NCBI GenBank assembly: GCA_963169235.1
Contig: CAUJCX010000006.1
Location: 1-64,000 of the forward strand
DNA length: 64,000 nt
Reading direction: 5' to 3'
Origin: Actinomycetota bacterium
Lineage (GTDB): Bacteria; Actinomycetota; Thermoleophilia; Miltoncostaeales; Miltoncostaeaceae
A program made the position numbers and the translations under genes. Every line of letters starts with the position of its first letter. The first letter of the stretch is position 1. This document shows positions 58,177 to 64,000 of this stretch, piece by piece. Below the pieces are notes generated by a model. That model was not told the DNA's origin, made no database searches, and was given only the letters and a program-made list of their open reading frames with translations.

Positions 58177-60131
58177 CACCACACCCGCCCCACCTGGAAC
58201 ACCAGCACGGCCAGCGCGTACGCGACCACCAGCTGCATGGCGATGCCGAACAGCGTCCAGCGCATCCCCACCTCCCGCCGCTGGGCGGCCAGGGTGGCGA
58301 CGCACGGCGTGTACGCCAGCAGGAACACCATGAACGCCAGCACCGCCGGCAGGGGGTGCCCTCCCGACGAGGCCGCGAAGTCGCGGCGCAGCGCCGCGCT
58401 GAGGCCCTCCTGCCCCGCGCGGCTGGTGTCGTCCAGCGCGTACGTCTGCGCCCACGACGAGATGACGGCTTCCTTGGCGACGAAGCCGGTGATGAGCGCA
58501 CCGGCCGAGCGCCACTGGTCGAACCCGGCCGGAGCGAACACCGGTGAGACCTCCGCGGCGATCTTCGCGTACGCGCTGTCCTCCACGCGCACGCTGCCGA
58601 GCGGCGCGTCGCCCTTCACCGGCACTGACTGAAGCAGCCACACGAGGCACACGGTCACCAGGATGATGCCGCCCGCGGTGCGCAGGAAGCCCCGCAGGCG
58701 CACCCAGGTCACCGACGCCATCACCCGCAGGGTCGGCACCTGGTACGGCGGCAGGTCGATCATCAAGGGCTCGTTGCCCATGGTGCGCCACAGGGTGCTG
58801 CGCAGCGCCAGGCCCACGAGCACCACCAGCGCGATGGACGTCGCGTACATCGCGAACACGACGGTGCCCGCGTTCCCCGGGAAGAACGTCGCTGCCAGCA
58901 TCACGTAGACGGTCAGGCGGGCCGAGCAGCTGGTGAAGGGCACCAGCAGCACGGTGAGGATGCGCTGGCGGGCGCCCCCCAGCACGCGGGTGGCCGCGAT
59001 GGCCGGCACGTTGCAGCCGAAACCGACGATCAGGGGCAGGAACGCCCGGCCCGGCAGCCCCAGCCGCCGCATCAGGCGGTCCACCACCACAGCGGCCCGG
59101 GCCATGTACCCCGAGTCTTCCAAGAGCGCCAGCAGCAGGAACATCACGGTCATCAGCGGCGCGAACGTCAGCAGCATGCCGACGCCGGCCACCAGGCCGT
59201 TGAGGATGAGCCCGTGTACCAGCGGATGCGTGAGGTGCGCGTGCGTCAGCAGCCATCCGGCCGCGTCGGTGACCGGGCCGGTGAGCCAGCCGTCGAGAAG
59301 GTCTTGGAGCGGCGTGACGCCGGACGTGGTGGCCTGGAACACCAGCCACATCAGGACGCCGAATACGATGGGGCCGGCCACGGGTGACAAGGCGACGCGG
59401 TCGACCCGGTCGCTCCACGTGCGGTGGGCGGTCTCGGGCCGCGTCACGGCACCGTGCACGGCCGCGTCGACCCACGCGAAGCGCTCGTCGGCCCGCTCGA
59501 AGTCGTCCCCGGCGTCGGGGTGCTCACGCGGGGGCGGGATGTCGTGTCCCAGCGCGTCCCGCACCGCGCCGGCGAGCCCGTCGAGCCCGCGGCGGTGGCG
59601 GGGGTCGACGGTCACGATGGGCACGCCCAGCGCCCGCGACAGCTCCGAGGGGTCGACGTGGACGCCACGGCGCTCGGCGACGTCGCTCATGGTGAGGGCG
59701 ACGATCACCCGCAGCGGGTACTCCCGCATCTGCGACACGATGTAGAGGCTGCGCGCCAGGTGCGTGGCGGCCGCGATGACCACCACGACGTCTGGCCGGG
59801 CCTCCGGGGCGATGTCCACCACCAGGGCCCGGGTCAAGGCCTCGTCCGGGGACTGCGGGTCCAGCGAGTACGCCCCGGGCAGGTCGAGCAGCTCGTAGAC
59901 CTCGTCCCCGCCGGCGGCGCGCCAGGCGCCGCGGCCCACCTCGACCGTGGTGCCGGGCCAGTTCCCCATGGTGCGCCGGGCCCCGGTCAGGGCGTTGAAG
60001 AGGGTGGACTTGCCGACGTTCGGCGCGCCCACCAGCGCCACCACACGGGACCCGGCAGGCGCGTGCGCCCCGCCGGCCTCGTGGCACGAGGGCACGGTCC
60101 GCGCCGGCGCCGGCGCGGCGACCTCGCTCAT
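58173..60131 (-). CDS. feoB: ferrous iron transport protein B
   Basis: Fe(II) importer with an N-terminal G domain, 652 residues. The G1 motif is VALVGAPNVGKSTLFNALTG. MGNWPGTTVEVGRG (G2), DLPGAYSLDP (G3) and VIVALTMSD (G4, with Met-Ser-Asp in place of NxxD) follow. The membrane part has ten or so helices with the two gate motifs: GFGCNVPAIAATRVL, and PFTSCSARLTVYV with the conserved Cys. The N terminus is extended (about 30 residues). It lies 16 bases after feoA. Confidence 0.96.
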   Translation of the reverse strand: MSEVAAPAPARTVPSCHEAGGAHAPAGSRVVALVGAPNVGKSTLFNALTGARRTMGNWPGTTVEVGRGAWRAAGGDEVYELLDLPGAYSLDPQSPDEALTRALVVDIAPEARPDVVVVIAAATHLARSLYIVSQMREYPLRVIVALTMSDVAERRGVHVDPSELSRALGVPIVTVDPRHRRGLDGLAGAVRDALGHDIPPPREHPDAGDDFERADERFAWVDAAVHGAVTRPETAHRTWSDRVDRVALSPVAGPIVFGVLMWLVFQATTSGVTPLQDLLDGWLTGPVTDAAGWLLTHAHLTHPLVHGLILNGLVAGVGMLLTFAPLMTVMFLLLALLEDSGYMARAAVVVDRLMRRLGLPGRAFLPLIVGFGCNVPAIAATRVLGGARQRILTVLLVPFTSCSARLTVYVMLAATFFPGNAGTVVFAMYATSIALVVLVGLALRSTLWRTMGNEPLMIDLPPYQVPTLRVMASVTWVRLRGFLRTAGGIILVTVCLVWLLQSVPVKGDAPLGSVRVEDSAYAKIAAEVSPVFAPAGFDQWRSAGALITGFVAKEAVISSWAQTYALDDTSRAGQEGLSAALRRDFAASSGGHPLPAVLAFMVFLLAYTPCVATLAAQRREVGMRWTLFGIAMQLVVAYALAVLVFQVGRVWW

Positions 60132-60147
60132 CCGTGCCGTAGAACGC

Positions 60148-60405
60148 TCACGCGGCCGTCGTCACCGAAAGCGACGCCGCCGAGACGCGGTCGAGCGCCA
60201 CCCGCGTGTCGCCGGTGGCGACGACGCAACCGCCGCCCGCCGTGCGCTGGGTCGCGACCACCCGCGCCCCGCAGCGAAGACCCAGCTCGGCCAGCCGGCG
60301 GCGCACCGCGGGCTCGGCGGCGACCTGGCACAGCGTGGCCTGCTGCCCCAGCGGGCAGTCCAAGAGGCACATCGCCTTGTCGACCATGAGCGGAGGGCTT
60401 TCCAT
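60148..60405 (-). CDS. feoA: ferrous iron transport protein A
   Basis: An 85-residue SH3-like cytosolic partner of FeoB. It reads MVDKAMCLLDCPLGQQATLC, then RRLAELGLRCGARVVATQRT, VVATGDTRVALDR and a short tail. FeoA is needed for FeoB-dependent iron uptake. ATG 60405 lies 9 bases after TAGTGT on the minus strand, close to a leaderless layout. An IdeR-like box lies just upstream. First gene of feoA-feoB-feoC-like. Confidence 0.92.
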   Translation of the reverse strand: MESPPLMVDKAMCLLDCPLGQQATLCQVAAEPAVRRRLAELGLRCGARVVATQRTAGGGCVVATGDTRVALDRVSAASLSVTTAA

Positions 60406-60427
60406 CGCCCGGCCACACTAGCGCGCG

Positions 60428-60446
60428 TTAGGTGTCCCTTACATCC
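60428..60446 (-). promoter_or_regulatory. IdeR/DtxR-like iron box upstream of feoA
   Basis: TTAGGTGTCCCTTACATCC compared with the 19-bp DtxR/IdeR consensus matches the whole left TTAGGT half and most of the right half (C, T, A, C, T positions). It lies 23 bases upstream of feoA, over the promoter, as expected for iron repression. Confidence 0.45.
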
Positions 60447-60548
60447 GCCGGGGTTCTATCGCGCACGGATGTTTCCCAATCAGGGACGAAGCACACCGGC
60501 AGAAGGCACCCCAGCGTCATGCCCACGTCGCGCCACCGGCGTGCGGCG

Positions 60549-60977
60549 TCAGGTCAGGATCATCTGCGTGCAGCGGAACACGGCGATGGGGCGGCCGTCC
60601 TCGCGCGTCACGGTGGCGTCCCACACCTCGGTGGTGCGGCCGCCGTGAACGCGCCGGGCCACGCACGTGAGCACCCCGTCGCGGGCGGTCCCCATGAAGT
60701 TCGTCGACAGGCTGACGGTGGCGAAGCCGGTGGCCGTGGCGGGAAGCCCGATCCAGCAGCCGAAACCGCACGCGGTGTCGGCCAGCGCCACCACGCTGCC
60801 ACCGTGGAGGAAGCCGTTCGGCGCCATGACGTCGGGCGTGACGCGCATCGACACGCGCACGTCACCACCGTCGTCGTCGCCCACCTCCATCGCCATCAGC
60901 CCGGGCAGGCCCGAGCGGAACAGCGCCACCAGCTCCTCGCGCGTCGGGCGCGCCGGGGCCGCGCCGTCGTCGCTCAC
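60549..60977 (-). CDS. PaaI-type hotdog thioesterase
   Basis: A 142-residue single hotdog-fold protein. It has MAPNGFLHGGSVVALADTAC (the HGG-x-N/D catalytic pattern with a following Asp), FATVSLSTNFMGTARDGVL, and the terminal RPIAVFRCTQMIL. It probably hydrolyses an aryl- or acyl-CoA; the substrate is unknown. GTG 60977 overlaps the TGA of the upstream gene (GTGA). Last of four overlapping genes transcribed from 61970. Confidence 0.9.
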   Translation of the reverse strand: MSDDGAAPARPTREELVALFRSGLPGLMAMEVGDDDGGDVRVSMRVTPDVMAPNGFLHGGSVVALADTACGFGCWIGLPATATGFATVSLSTNFMGTARDGVLTCVARRVHGGRTTEVWDATVTREDGRPIAVFRCTQMILT

Positions 60978-61300
60978 GGCGTGACCGCCGCCCACACCAC
61001 GGCACCCCCGCGCATCTCGGCCACCAGCGCCCGCCCGTCGGCGCAGCGGAACACGGCGTGCGCGCCCTTCACCTGCGGGTCGGCCCACGCGCCTCCGAGG
61101 CCGGTGAACGCCCGCGCCCGCCGGGACGCCTCCGCGCCGTCGTGGACGCCCTCCGCGTCGATCCACGTGGCGCCGGAGCGCAGCAGCCCGGCCAGTGCCT
61201 CCCCGTCACCGCCGGCCAGCGCCCGTGCGACGGACGCCCTCACGGCCGCGACGCGCTCGGCCCGCTCGGCGTCGTCGGGATGTGAGCGTGCGCCCGTCAC
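60974..61300 (-). CDS. SnoaL/DUF4440-like protein
   Basis: A 108-residue protein with the cone-shaped NTF2-like outline. Helical ERVAAVRASVARALAGGDGE is followed by LAGLLRSGATWIDAEG and a strand-rich end HAVFRCADGRALVAEMRGG. Assignment to the SnoaL-like superfamily is by pattern only. GTG 61300 overlaps the upstream TGA and its own TGA overlaps the thioesterase start, so translation is coupled on both sides. Confidence 0.65.
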   Translation of the reverse strand: MTGARSHPDDAERAERVAAVRASVARALAGGDGEALAGLLRSGATWIDAEGVHDGAEASRRARAFTGLGGAWADPQVKGAHAVFRCADGRALVAEMRGGAVVWAAVTP

Positions 61301-61692
61301 TGCATGTGCGAGAACGGCTCCACCGAGCGCGCGAACATGGGCAAGAGGTCGGGCGGGAGGATGGCCTCGGCGCGGTCGACGATGGACGCCACCAGCTCCA
61401 CCCGGCGTTCGGCCGACTTGTCGCGGATGGCCTCCCAGCCGGCCTGCTCGCCCGGCCGCTTGTCGGTGGCCAGGTCGGCCATCGTCATCGCGATCTTCTC
61501 GGTGGGCCCCATCTGCGACAGCGCCGCGTGGATGTCGACCAGCAGCACCAGCCGGATCCATGCCTGGCTGCCGAAGTCGCGGGCCGCCCGCAGCCACTGG
61601 GGCGACACCCACTCCTGCAGGTCGTCCACCAGCGCGGTCCACTCCGCCGGGGTCTCGGGGGCCTCGGGAGACGGGTTCGCGTCGTCGCTCAC
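61297..61692 (-). CDS. hypothetical protein in the overlapping four-gene unit
   Basis: A 131-residue helical, soluble protein: ETPAEWTALVDDLQEWVSPQ, WIRLVLLVDIHAALSQMGPT, ELVASIVDRAEAILPPDLLP. No signal peptide, no membrane segment and no motif I recognise. Trp-rich first half. Both ends overlap neighbours by GTGA. The role is probably tied to the thioesterase and SHOCT partners but cannot be named. Confidence 0.65.
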   Translation of the reverse strand: MSDDANPSPEAPETPAEWTALVDDLQEWVSPQWLRAARDFGSQAWIRLVLLVDIHAALSQMGPTEKIAMTMADLATDKRPGEQAGWEAIRDKSAERRVELVASIVDRAEAILPPDLLPMFARSVEPFSHMQ

Positions 61693-61970
61693 AGGCGCCC
61701 CAGAAGCTCGGACTTCTTGGCCTGGTACTCGGCCTCGGTGATGAGCCCCTCCTGGTGCAGCGCGGCGAGGTCGCGGATGGCGTCGGCCACCGACACCTGG
61801 CCCGCGCCGCCGGTCTGCCCCTGGTGCAGCCGCAGTTTCTCGGGTAGACCGACGAAACCGCCCACGTCCTCGGCGATCTGCCGTGCCATCTTCTTGGCCT
61901 GGTCGGCGGCCCGGCCGATCTCGTCGACCATCTCGCGCAGAGCGCGCTGCGCCTCGTCTCGTGAGTCCAT
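61689..61970 (-). CDS. SHOCT-domain protein
   Basis: A 93-residue protein. The N-terminal helix is DSRDEAQRALREMVDEIGRA, and a short linker follows. The C-terminal SHOCT module is AIRDLAALHQEGLITEAEYQ and ends KKSELLGRL. SHOCT domains are found at protein ends in actinobacteria and are thought to mediate interactions. First gene of the four-gene unit; ATG 61970 is placed 6 bases after TATCGT, so leaderless. Divergent from the MarR gene. Confidence 0.82.
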   Translation of the reverse strand: MDSRDEAQRALREMVDEIGRAADQAKKMARQIAEDVGGFVGLPEKLRLHQGQTGGAGQVSVADAIRDLAALHQEGLITEAEYQAKKSELLGRL

Positions 61971-61976
61971 GCCGCG

Positions 61977-61982
61977 ACGATA
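61977..61982 (-). promoter_or_regulatory. TATCGT -10 box, leaderless layout for the SHOCT unit
   Basis: On the minus strand TATCGT ends 6 bases before ATG 61970. Confidence 0.5.
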
Positions 61983-62098
61983 CCGCGTCCCCGCCCCGCG
62001 GGTGGCTCGCCGCGTCGCACGTGGGGCACTTGGCGGTGCGCGGCAAACCCGCGCGCACGGCGTGGTATGCGCGGAGGGCCCCGCCGCAGGCACCGTGT

Positions 62099-62104
62099 TA
62101 GGTT
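62099..62104 (+). promoter_or_regulatory. TAGGTT -10 box, leaderless layout for the marR-type gene
   Basis: TAGGTT ends 6 bases before ATG 62111. Confidence 0.5.
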
Positions 62105-62110
62105 GGGTTC

Positions 62111-62617
62111 ATGTCCACGGAGGCGCTTGCCCAAGCCGATCTGCGCACCACCCACAGCCGCGCCGCCGCCGAGGCGGTGCTGGCGCTGGCGTGCACCGTG
62201 GGACGCAACCTCGACCGCCACGCCGGCGAGTTCGGCATCAGCGACGCGAAGCTCGAGGTGCTGGAGCTCCTGTCGTGCTGCGCGGGACGACGCGCGTGCC
62301 TGCACACGCTGGGCGACCGGCTGGGCGTGACCCGGCCCAACATCACCAAACTCATCGACGGGCTCGAGCGGCAGGGGCTCGTACGCCGGCTGCCGCACCC
62401 CGACGACCGGCGCATGGTGCAGGCCGAGCTCACCGCCGAGGGAGCCGCCGTGACGGCCCGCGCGCTGCCGGGGCGCGTGGCGCGCCTCGAGGGCGTGTGG
62501 GAGCCGCTTGACGACGTCGAGCTGGCCCAGCTGGTGACCCTGCTGACGCGGGCCGCCAACGCGGAGTGCGCCAAGGGTCGCCCGGCCACAGACGCCGAGC
62601 CCCGGGCCGCGGCCTGA
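62111..62617 (+). CDS. MarR-family transcriptional regulator
   Basis: A 168-residue winged-helix regulator. It has ISDAKLEVLELLSCC, LHTLGDRLGVTRPNITKLID (recognition helix) and LVRRLPHPDDRRMVQAELTA (the wing with the DxRRxxxxLT signature), framed by dimerisation helices. Two adjacent Cys (Cys-Cys in ELLSCCAGRRAC) could make it thiol-sensitive, as in OhrR-like members; this is inference. It is divergent from the SHOCT/thioesterase unit, its most likely target, and convergent with the XRE gene, the stops being 1 base apart. Confidence 0.92.
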   Translation: MSTEALAQADLRTTHSRAAAEAVLALACTVGRNLDRHAGEFGISDAKLEVLELLSCCAGRRACLHTLGDRLGVTRPNITKLIDGLERQGLVRRLPHPDDRRMVQAELTAEGAAVTARALPGRVARLEGVWEPLDDVELAQLVTLLTRAANAECAKGRPATDAEPRAAA

Positions 62618-62618
62618 C

Positions 62619-62888
62619 TCAGCCGGCCGGCGCCTGGTCCACCGGGTCGCCCCACAGCTCCTCCACGCTGGCCCCCAGCGCGCCCGCGACCTTCAGCGCC
62701 AGGTACACCGACGGCGCGTAGTCGCCGGTCTCCATCGAGATGATGGTCTGGCGGCTGACGCCCACCGACGCGGCCAGCGCCTGCTGGGTGAGCCCCGCCT
62801 GCTTGCGCCGCGCGCGTACGGCCTCGCCGGCGCCGCCGTCGGCCCTCTCGGCCCGGACGACGCCGCCGGCGCGCTTGCCGATCCTCAC
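62619..62888 (-). CDS. XRE-family transcriptional regulator
   Basis: An 89-residue helix-turn-helix protein. A basic N-terminal stretch precedes RARRKQAGLTQQALAASVGV, SRQTIISMETGDYAPSVYLA and LKVAGALGASVEELW, a complete Cro/XRE domain of the type often paired with a small membrane protein. GTG 62888 overlaps the membrane gene's TGA (GTGA). It probably represses its own unit through the operator cluster upstream of 63373. Confidence 0.9.
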   Translation of the reverse strand: MRIGKRAGGVVRAERADGGAGEAVRARRKQAGLTQQALAASVGVSRQTIISMETGDYAPSVYLALKVAGALGASVEELWGDPVDQAPAG

Positions 62889-63373
62889 GACGTGCCGCGA
62901 CGCCGCGCGACAACGGTGGTGACGATGACCGAACCGCCGCCCACGAGGGCGCCGGCGAACATGCCCCACCGGGTCGCCGTGGACATGCCGGTCACGTGGG
63001 CGTAGCCCGCGAGGAACACGAAGATGGGAATCACCGTCAGCAGCGTGCCGATGATGCGCTTGGCCGTCCACCGGTGGACGGTGGTGTCGACGTTGCGCCG
63101 GGTGACGTAGAGCGTCGCCAGCAGCATGGGCAGCAGGAAGGCGATGCCGATGTCGCGCATCACGTGCGCGGTGGCGGCGCTGGCCGACCACACGGTGATC
63201 GCCATGACCCACGGCACGACCACCCACTGCACGGCCGCCGCCAGCGCGATGCCCTCGTACCACCGGGTGCGCTCGCGCTCGTCCTGCCCGTACATGTCTC
63301 CGTCGAAGTCCAGCACGTATGCGGCAAGGCGCTCGATGCCCGACGGGGTGCCGCTCAGATGTGAAGTAGACAT
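62885..63373 (-). CDS. four-helix membrane protein paired with the XRE regulator
   Basis: A 162-residue protein with a cytosolic N terminus (GIERLAAYVLDFDGDMYGQD) and four membrane helices (about 41-62, 70-90, 107-125, 135-155). No enzymatic motif. It is translationally coupled to the XRE gene downstream, a common actinobacterial pairing in which the membrane protein may sense a signal. ATG 63373 lies 7 bases after a GATACT -10 box with a good -35, so the message is predicted leaderless. Confidence 0.75.
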   Translation of the reverse strand: MSTSHLSGTPSGIERLAAYVLDFDGDMYGQDERERTRWYEGIALAAAVQWVVVPWVMAITVWSASAATAHVMRDIGIAFLLPMLLATLYVTRRNVDTTVHRWTAKRIIGTLLTVIPIFVFLAGYAHVTGMSTATRWGMFAGALVGGGSVIVTTVVARRRGTS

Positions 63374-63380
63374 GACACGA

Positions 63381-63409
63381 GTATCGTGCCAAGTCGGCTT
63401 GACGTCAAG
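63381..63409 (-). promoter_or_regulatory. TTGACG-N17-GATACT promoter, leaderless layout
   Basis: On the minus strand the -35 TTGACG (63404-63409) and -10 GATACT (63381-63386) are 17 bases apart. The -10 ends 7 bases before ATG 63373. Confidence 0.6.
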
Positions 63410-63420
63410 TGCCCTTGACC
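63399..63420. promoter_or_regulatory. cluster of three CTTGAC half-sites over the -35
   Basis: CTTGAC, GTCAAG and CTTGAC lie at 63399-63404, 63405-63410 and 63415-63420. The first two form a perfect 12-bp palindrome, the last two a second inverted repeat with a 4-base spacer. They cover the -35 of the membrane/XRE unit, a likely autoregulatory operator. Confidence 0.55.
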
Positions 63421-63449
63421 AACCGTTTACCCGCGCCGGCCCGGGAACG

Positions 63450-63479
63450 ACGAAGGGGCGCCACCGGGCGCCCCTTCGT
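63450..63479. terminator. 12-bp hairpin downstream of citrate synthase
   Basis: Arms 63450-63461 and 63468-63479 (ACGAAGGGGCGC and complement) enclose a 6-base loop, 24 bases after the citrate synthase stop on the minus strand. Confidence 0.7.
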
Positions 63480-63503
63480 GACCTTCGGTGATGTCGGCCG
63501 CGG

Positions 63504-64000
63504 CTAGCGGGCCGAGGCCTCCACGTAGTCGCGCTCGTCGGCGCCGGTGTAGACCTGGCGCGGACGGGAGATCTTCTGCTCCTTGTCGTGGATCATCTCG
63601 TTCCACTGGGCCAGCCAGCCCGGCGCGCGGCCGATGGCGAACATGACCGTGAACATCTCGGCGGGCAGGCCGAGCGCCTCGTAGATGAGGCCGGAGTAGA
63701 AGTCGACGTTGGGGTACAGCTTGCGCTTGACGAAGTACTCGTCGGCCAGCGCGATCTCCTCGAGGCCCGACGCGATGTCGAGCAGCGGGTTCTTGCCCGT
63801 CACCTCGAACACGTCCTCGCACGCCTTCTTGATGATCTTGGCGCGCGGGTCGTAGTTCTTGTAGACCCGGTGGCCGAAGCCCATCAGGCGCTCCTTGCCG
63901 CCCTTCACGCCCTCCATGAACTCCGGGATGGTCTGGCCACCGTCGATGCGGCGCAGCATCTTCAGCACGGCCTCGTTGGCGCCACCGTGCAGGGGGCCGT
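63504..64000 (-). CDS. gltA: citrate synthase, C-terminal part (runs off window)
   Basis: The frame is open across the window's right end; the visible C-terminal ~165 residues are typical of type II citrate synthase. [15 protein letters not shown] carries an active-site His. [20 protein letters not shown] carries a second His, and [25 protein letters not shown] the catalytic Asp. The end is [21 protein letters not shown]. It condenses oxaloacetate and acetyl-CoA. The N-terminal half and start lie outside the window. Confidence 0.96.
   Translation of the reverse strand, partial: GPLHGGANEAVLKMLRRIDGGQTIPEFMEGVKGGKERLMGFGHRVYKNYDPRAKIIKKACEDVFEVTGKNPLLDIASGLEEIALADEYFVKRKLYPNVDFYSGLIYEALGLPAEMFTVMFAIGRAPGWLAQWNEMIHDKEQKISRPRQVYTGADERDYVEASAR

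Noticed and set aside
62099-62108. TTAGGTTGGG before the marR-type gene as a second IdeR half-site
   Set aside because: Only one half is present and it coincides with the -10 box; likely chance.

Overview
The window is uniformly GC-rich (about 70% by eye), gene-dense DNA with GTG/TTG starts, stop-start overlaps of four bases and almost no spacer. The gene families present include PspA with a PspAA partner, a split three-gene PntAA/PntAB/PntB, DUF2510 and SHOCT proteins, an FHA-HtrA protease, a TM0106-type RecB nuclease-helicase and a CopC-CopD fusion. Together these point to a chromosome of an aerobic, high-GC Actinomycetota. A Thermoleophilia-like lineage is possible, but I cannot fix the genus from sequence alone. 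There is no rRNA operon, CRISPR array, transposase or integrase. Only the first ~490 bases have visibly different composition.

Layout. 1-490: edge of an unidentified two-gene unit. 0.6-9.9 kb: two DNA alkylation-repair glycosylases (Tag and an AlkA-like protein) coupled to an ABC-F ATPase, a tandem GNAT protein, a large nuclease-helicase and PPK2. 9.9-24.6 kb: small-molecule enzymes, a zinc-finger SDR, a secreted Vps62-type protein with a membrane domain, an MMPL exporter divergent from a nucleotidyltransferase across a 16-bp palindrome, tRNA-Lys, YciB, glucan phosphorylase and a LysR regulator. 24.7-29.1 kb: glycerol module, glpF-glpK divergent from glpD. 29.1-35.6 kb: a C-S lyase, two tandem paralogous small proteins of unknown family, a luciferase-like oxidoreductase, PspA/PspAA, a PAS-GGDEF-HD-GYP signalling protein, and a small transcribed-looking locus with an extreme Shine-Dalgarno, two tiny ORFs and a strong hairpin just before tRNA-Glu. 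35.6-45.8 kb: chromate transporter, NfeD-SPFH pair, proton-translocating transhydrogenase, a secreted lyase-like protein, FHA-HtrA protease, tRNA-Val and tRNA-Asp. 45.8-57.8 kb: a zinc-ribbon/DUF2510 protein, a protein ending in 13 hexapeptide repeats, pyruvate kinase, PAP2 enzyme, FabI, CopCD, malate synthase, SixA and an EamA transporter. 57.8-64 kb: feoA-feoB-feoC-like under an IdeR-like box, a four-gene overlapping unit, MarR, an XRE regulator with a membrane partner, and the 3' part of citrate synthase.

How the genes work together. Glycerol is imported (GlpF), phosphorylated (GlpK) and oxidised (GlpD). Pyruvate kinase, citrate synthase and malate synthase serve central carbon and glyoxylate metabolism. 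PntAA/AB/B exchanges reducing power between NADH and NADPH. FeoABC imports ferrous iron. PspA/PspAA, SPFH/NfeD and FHA-HtrA are envelope-maintenance functions.

The strongest genome-wide signal is regulatory. At least fourteen unit-leading genes have a TANNNT -10 box exactly 6-7 bases before their ATG or GTG, the layout of leaderless mRNAs. The best candidates for undescribed biology are the small locus at 35.28-35.46 kb, the tandem small-protein pair at 30.4-31.0 kb, and several operator-like palindromes. None of these is proven by the sequence alone.
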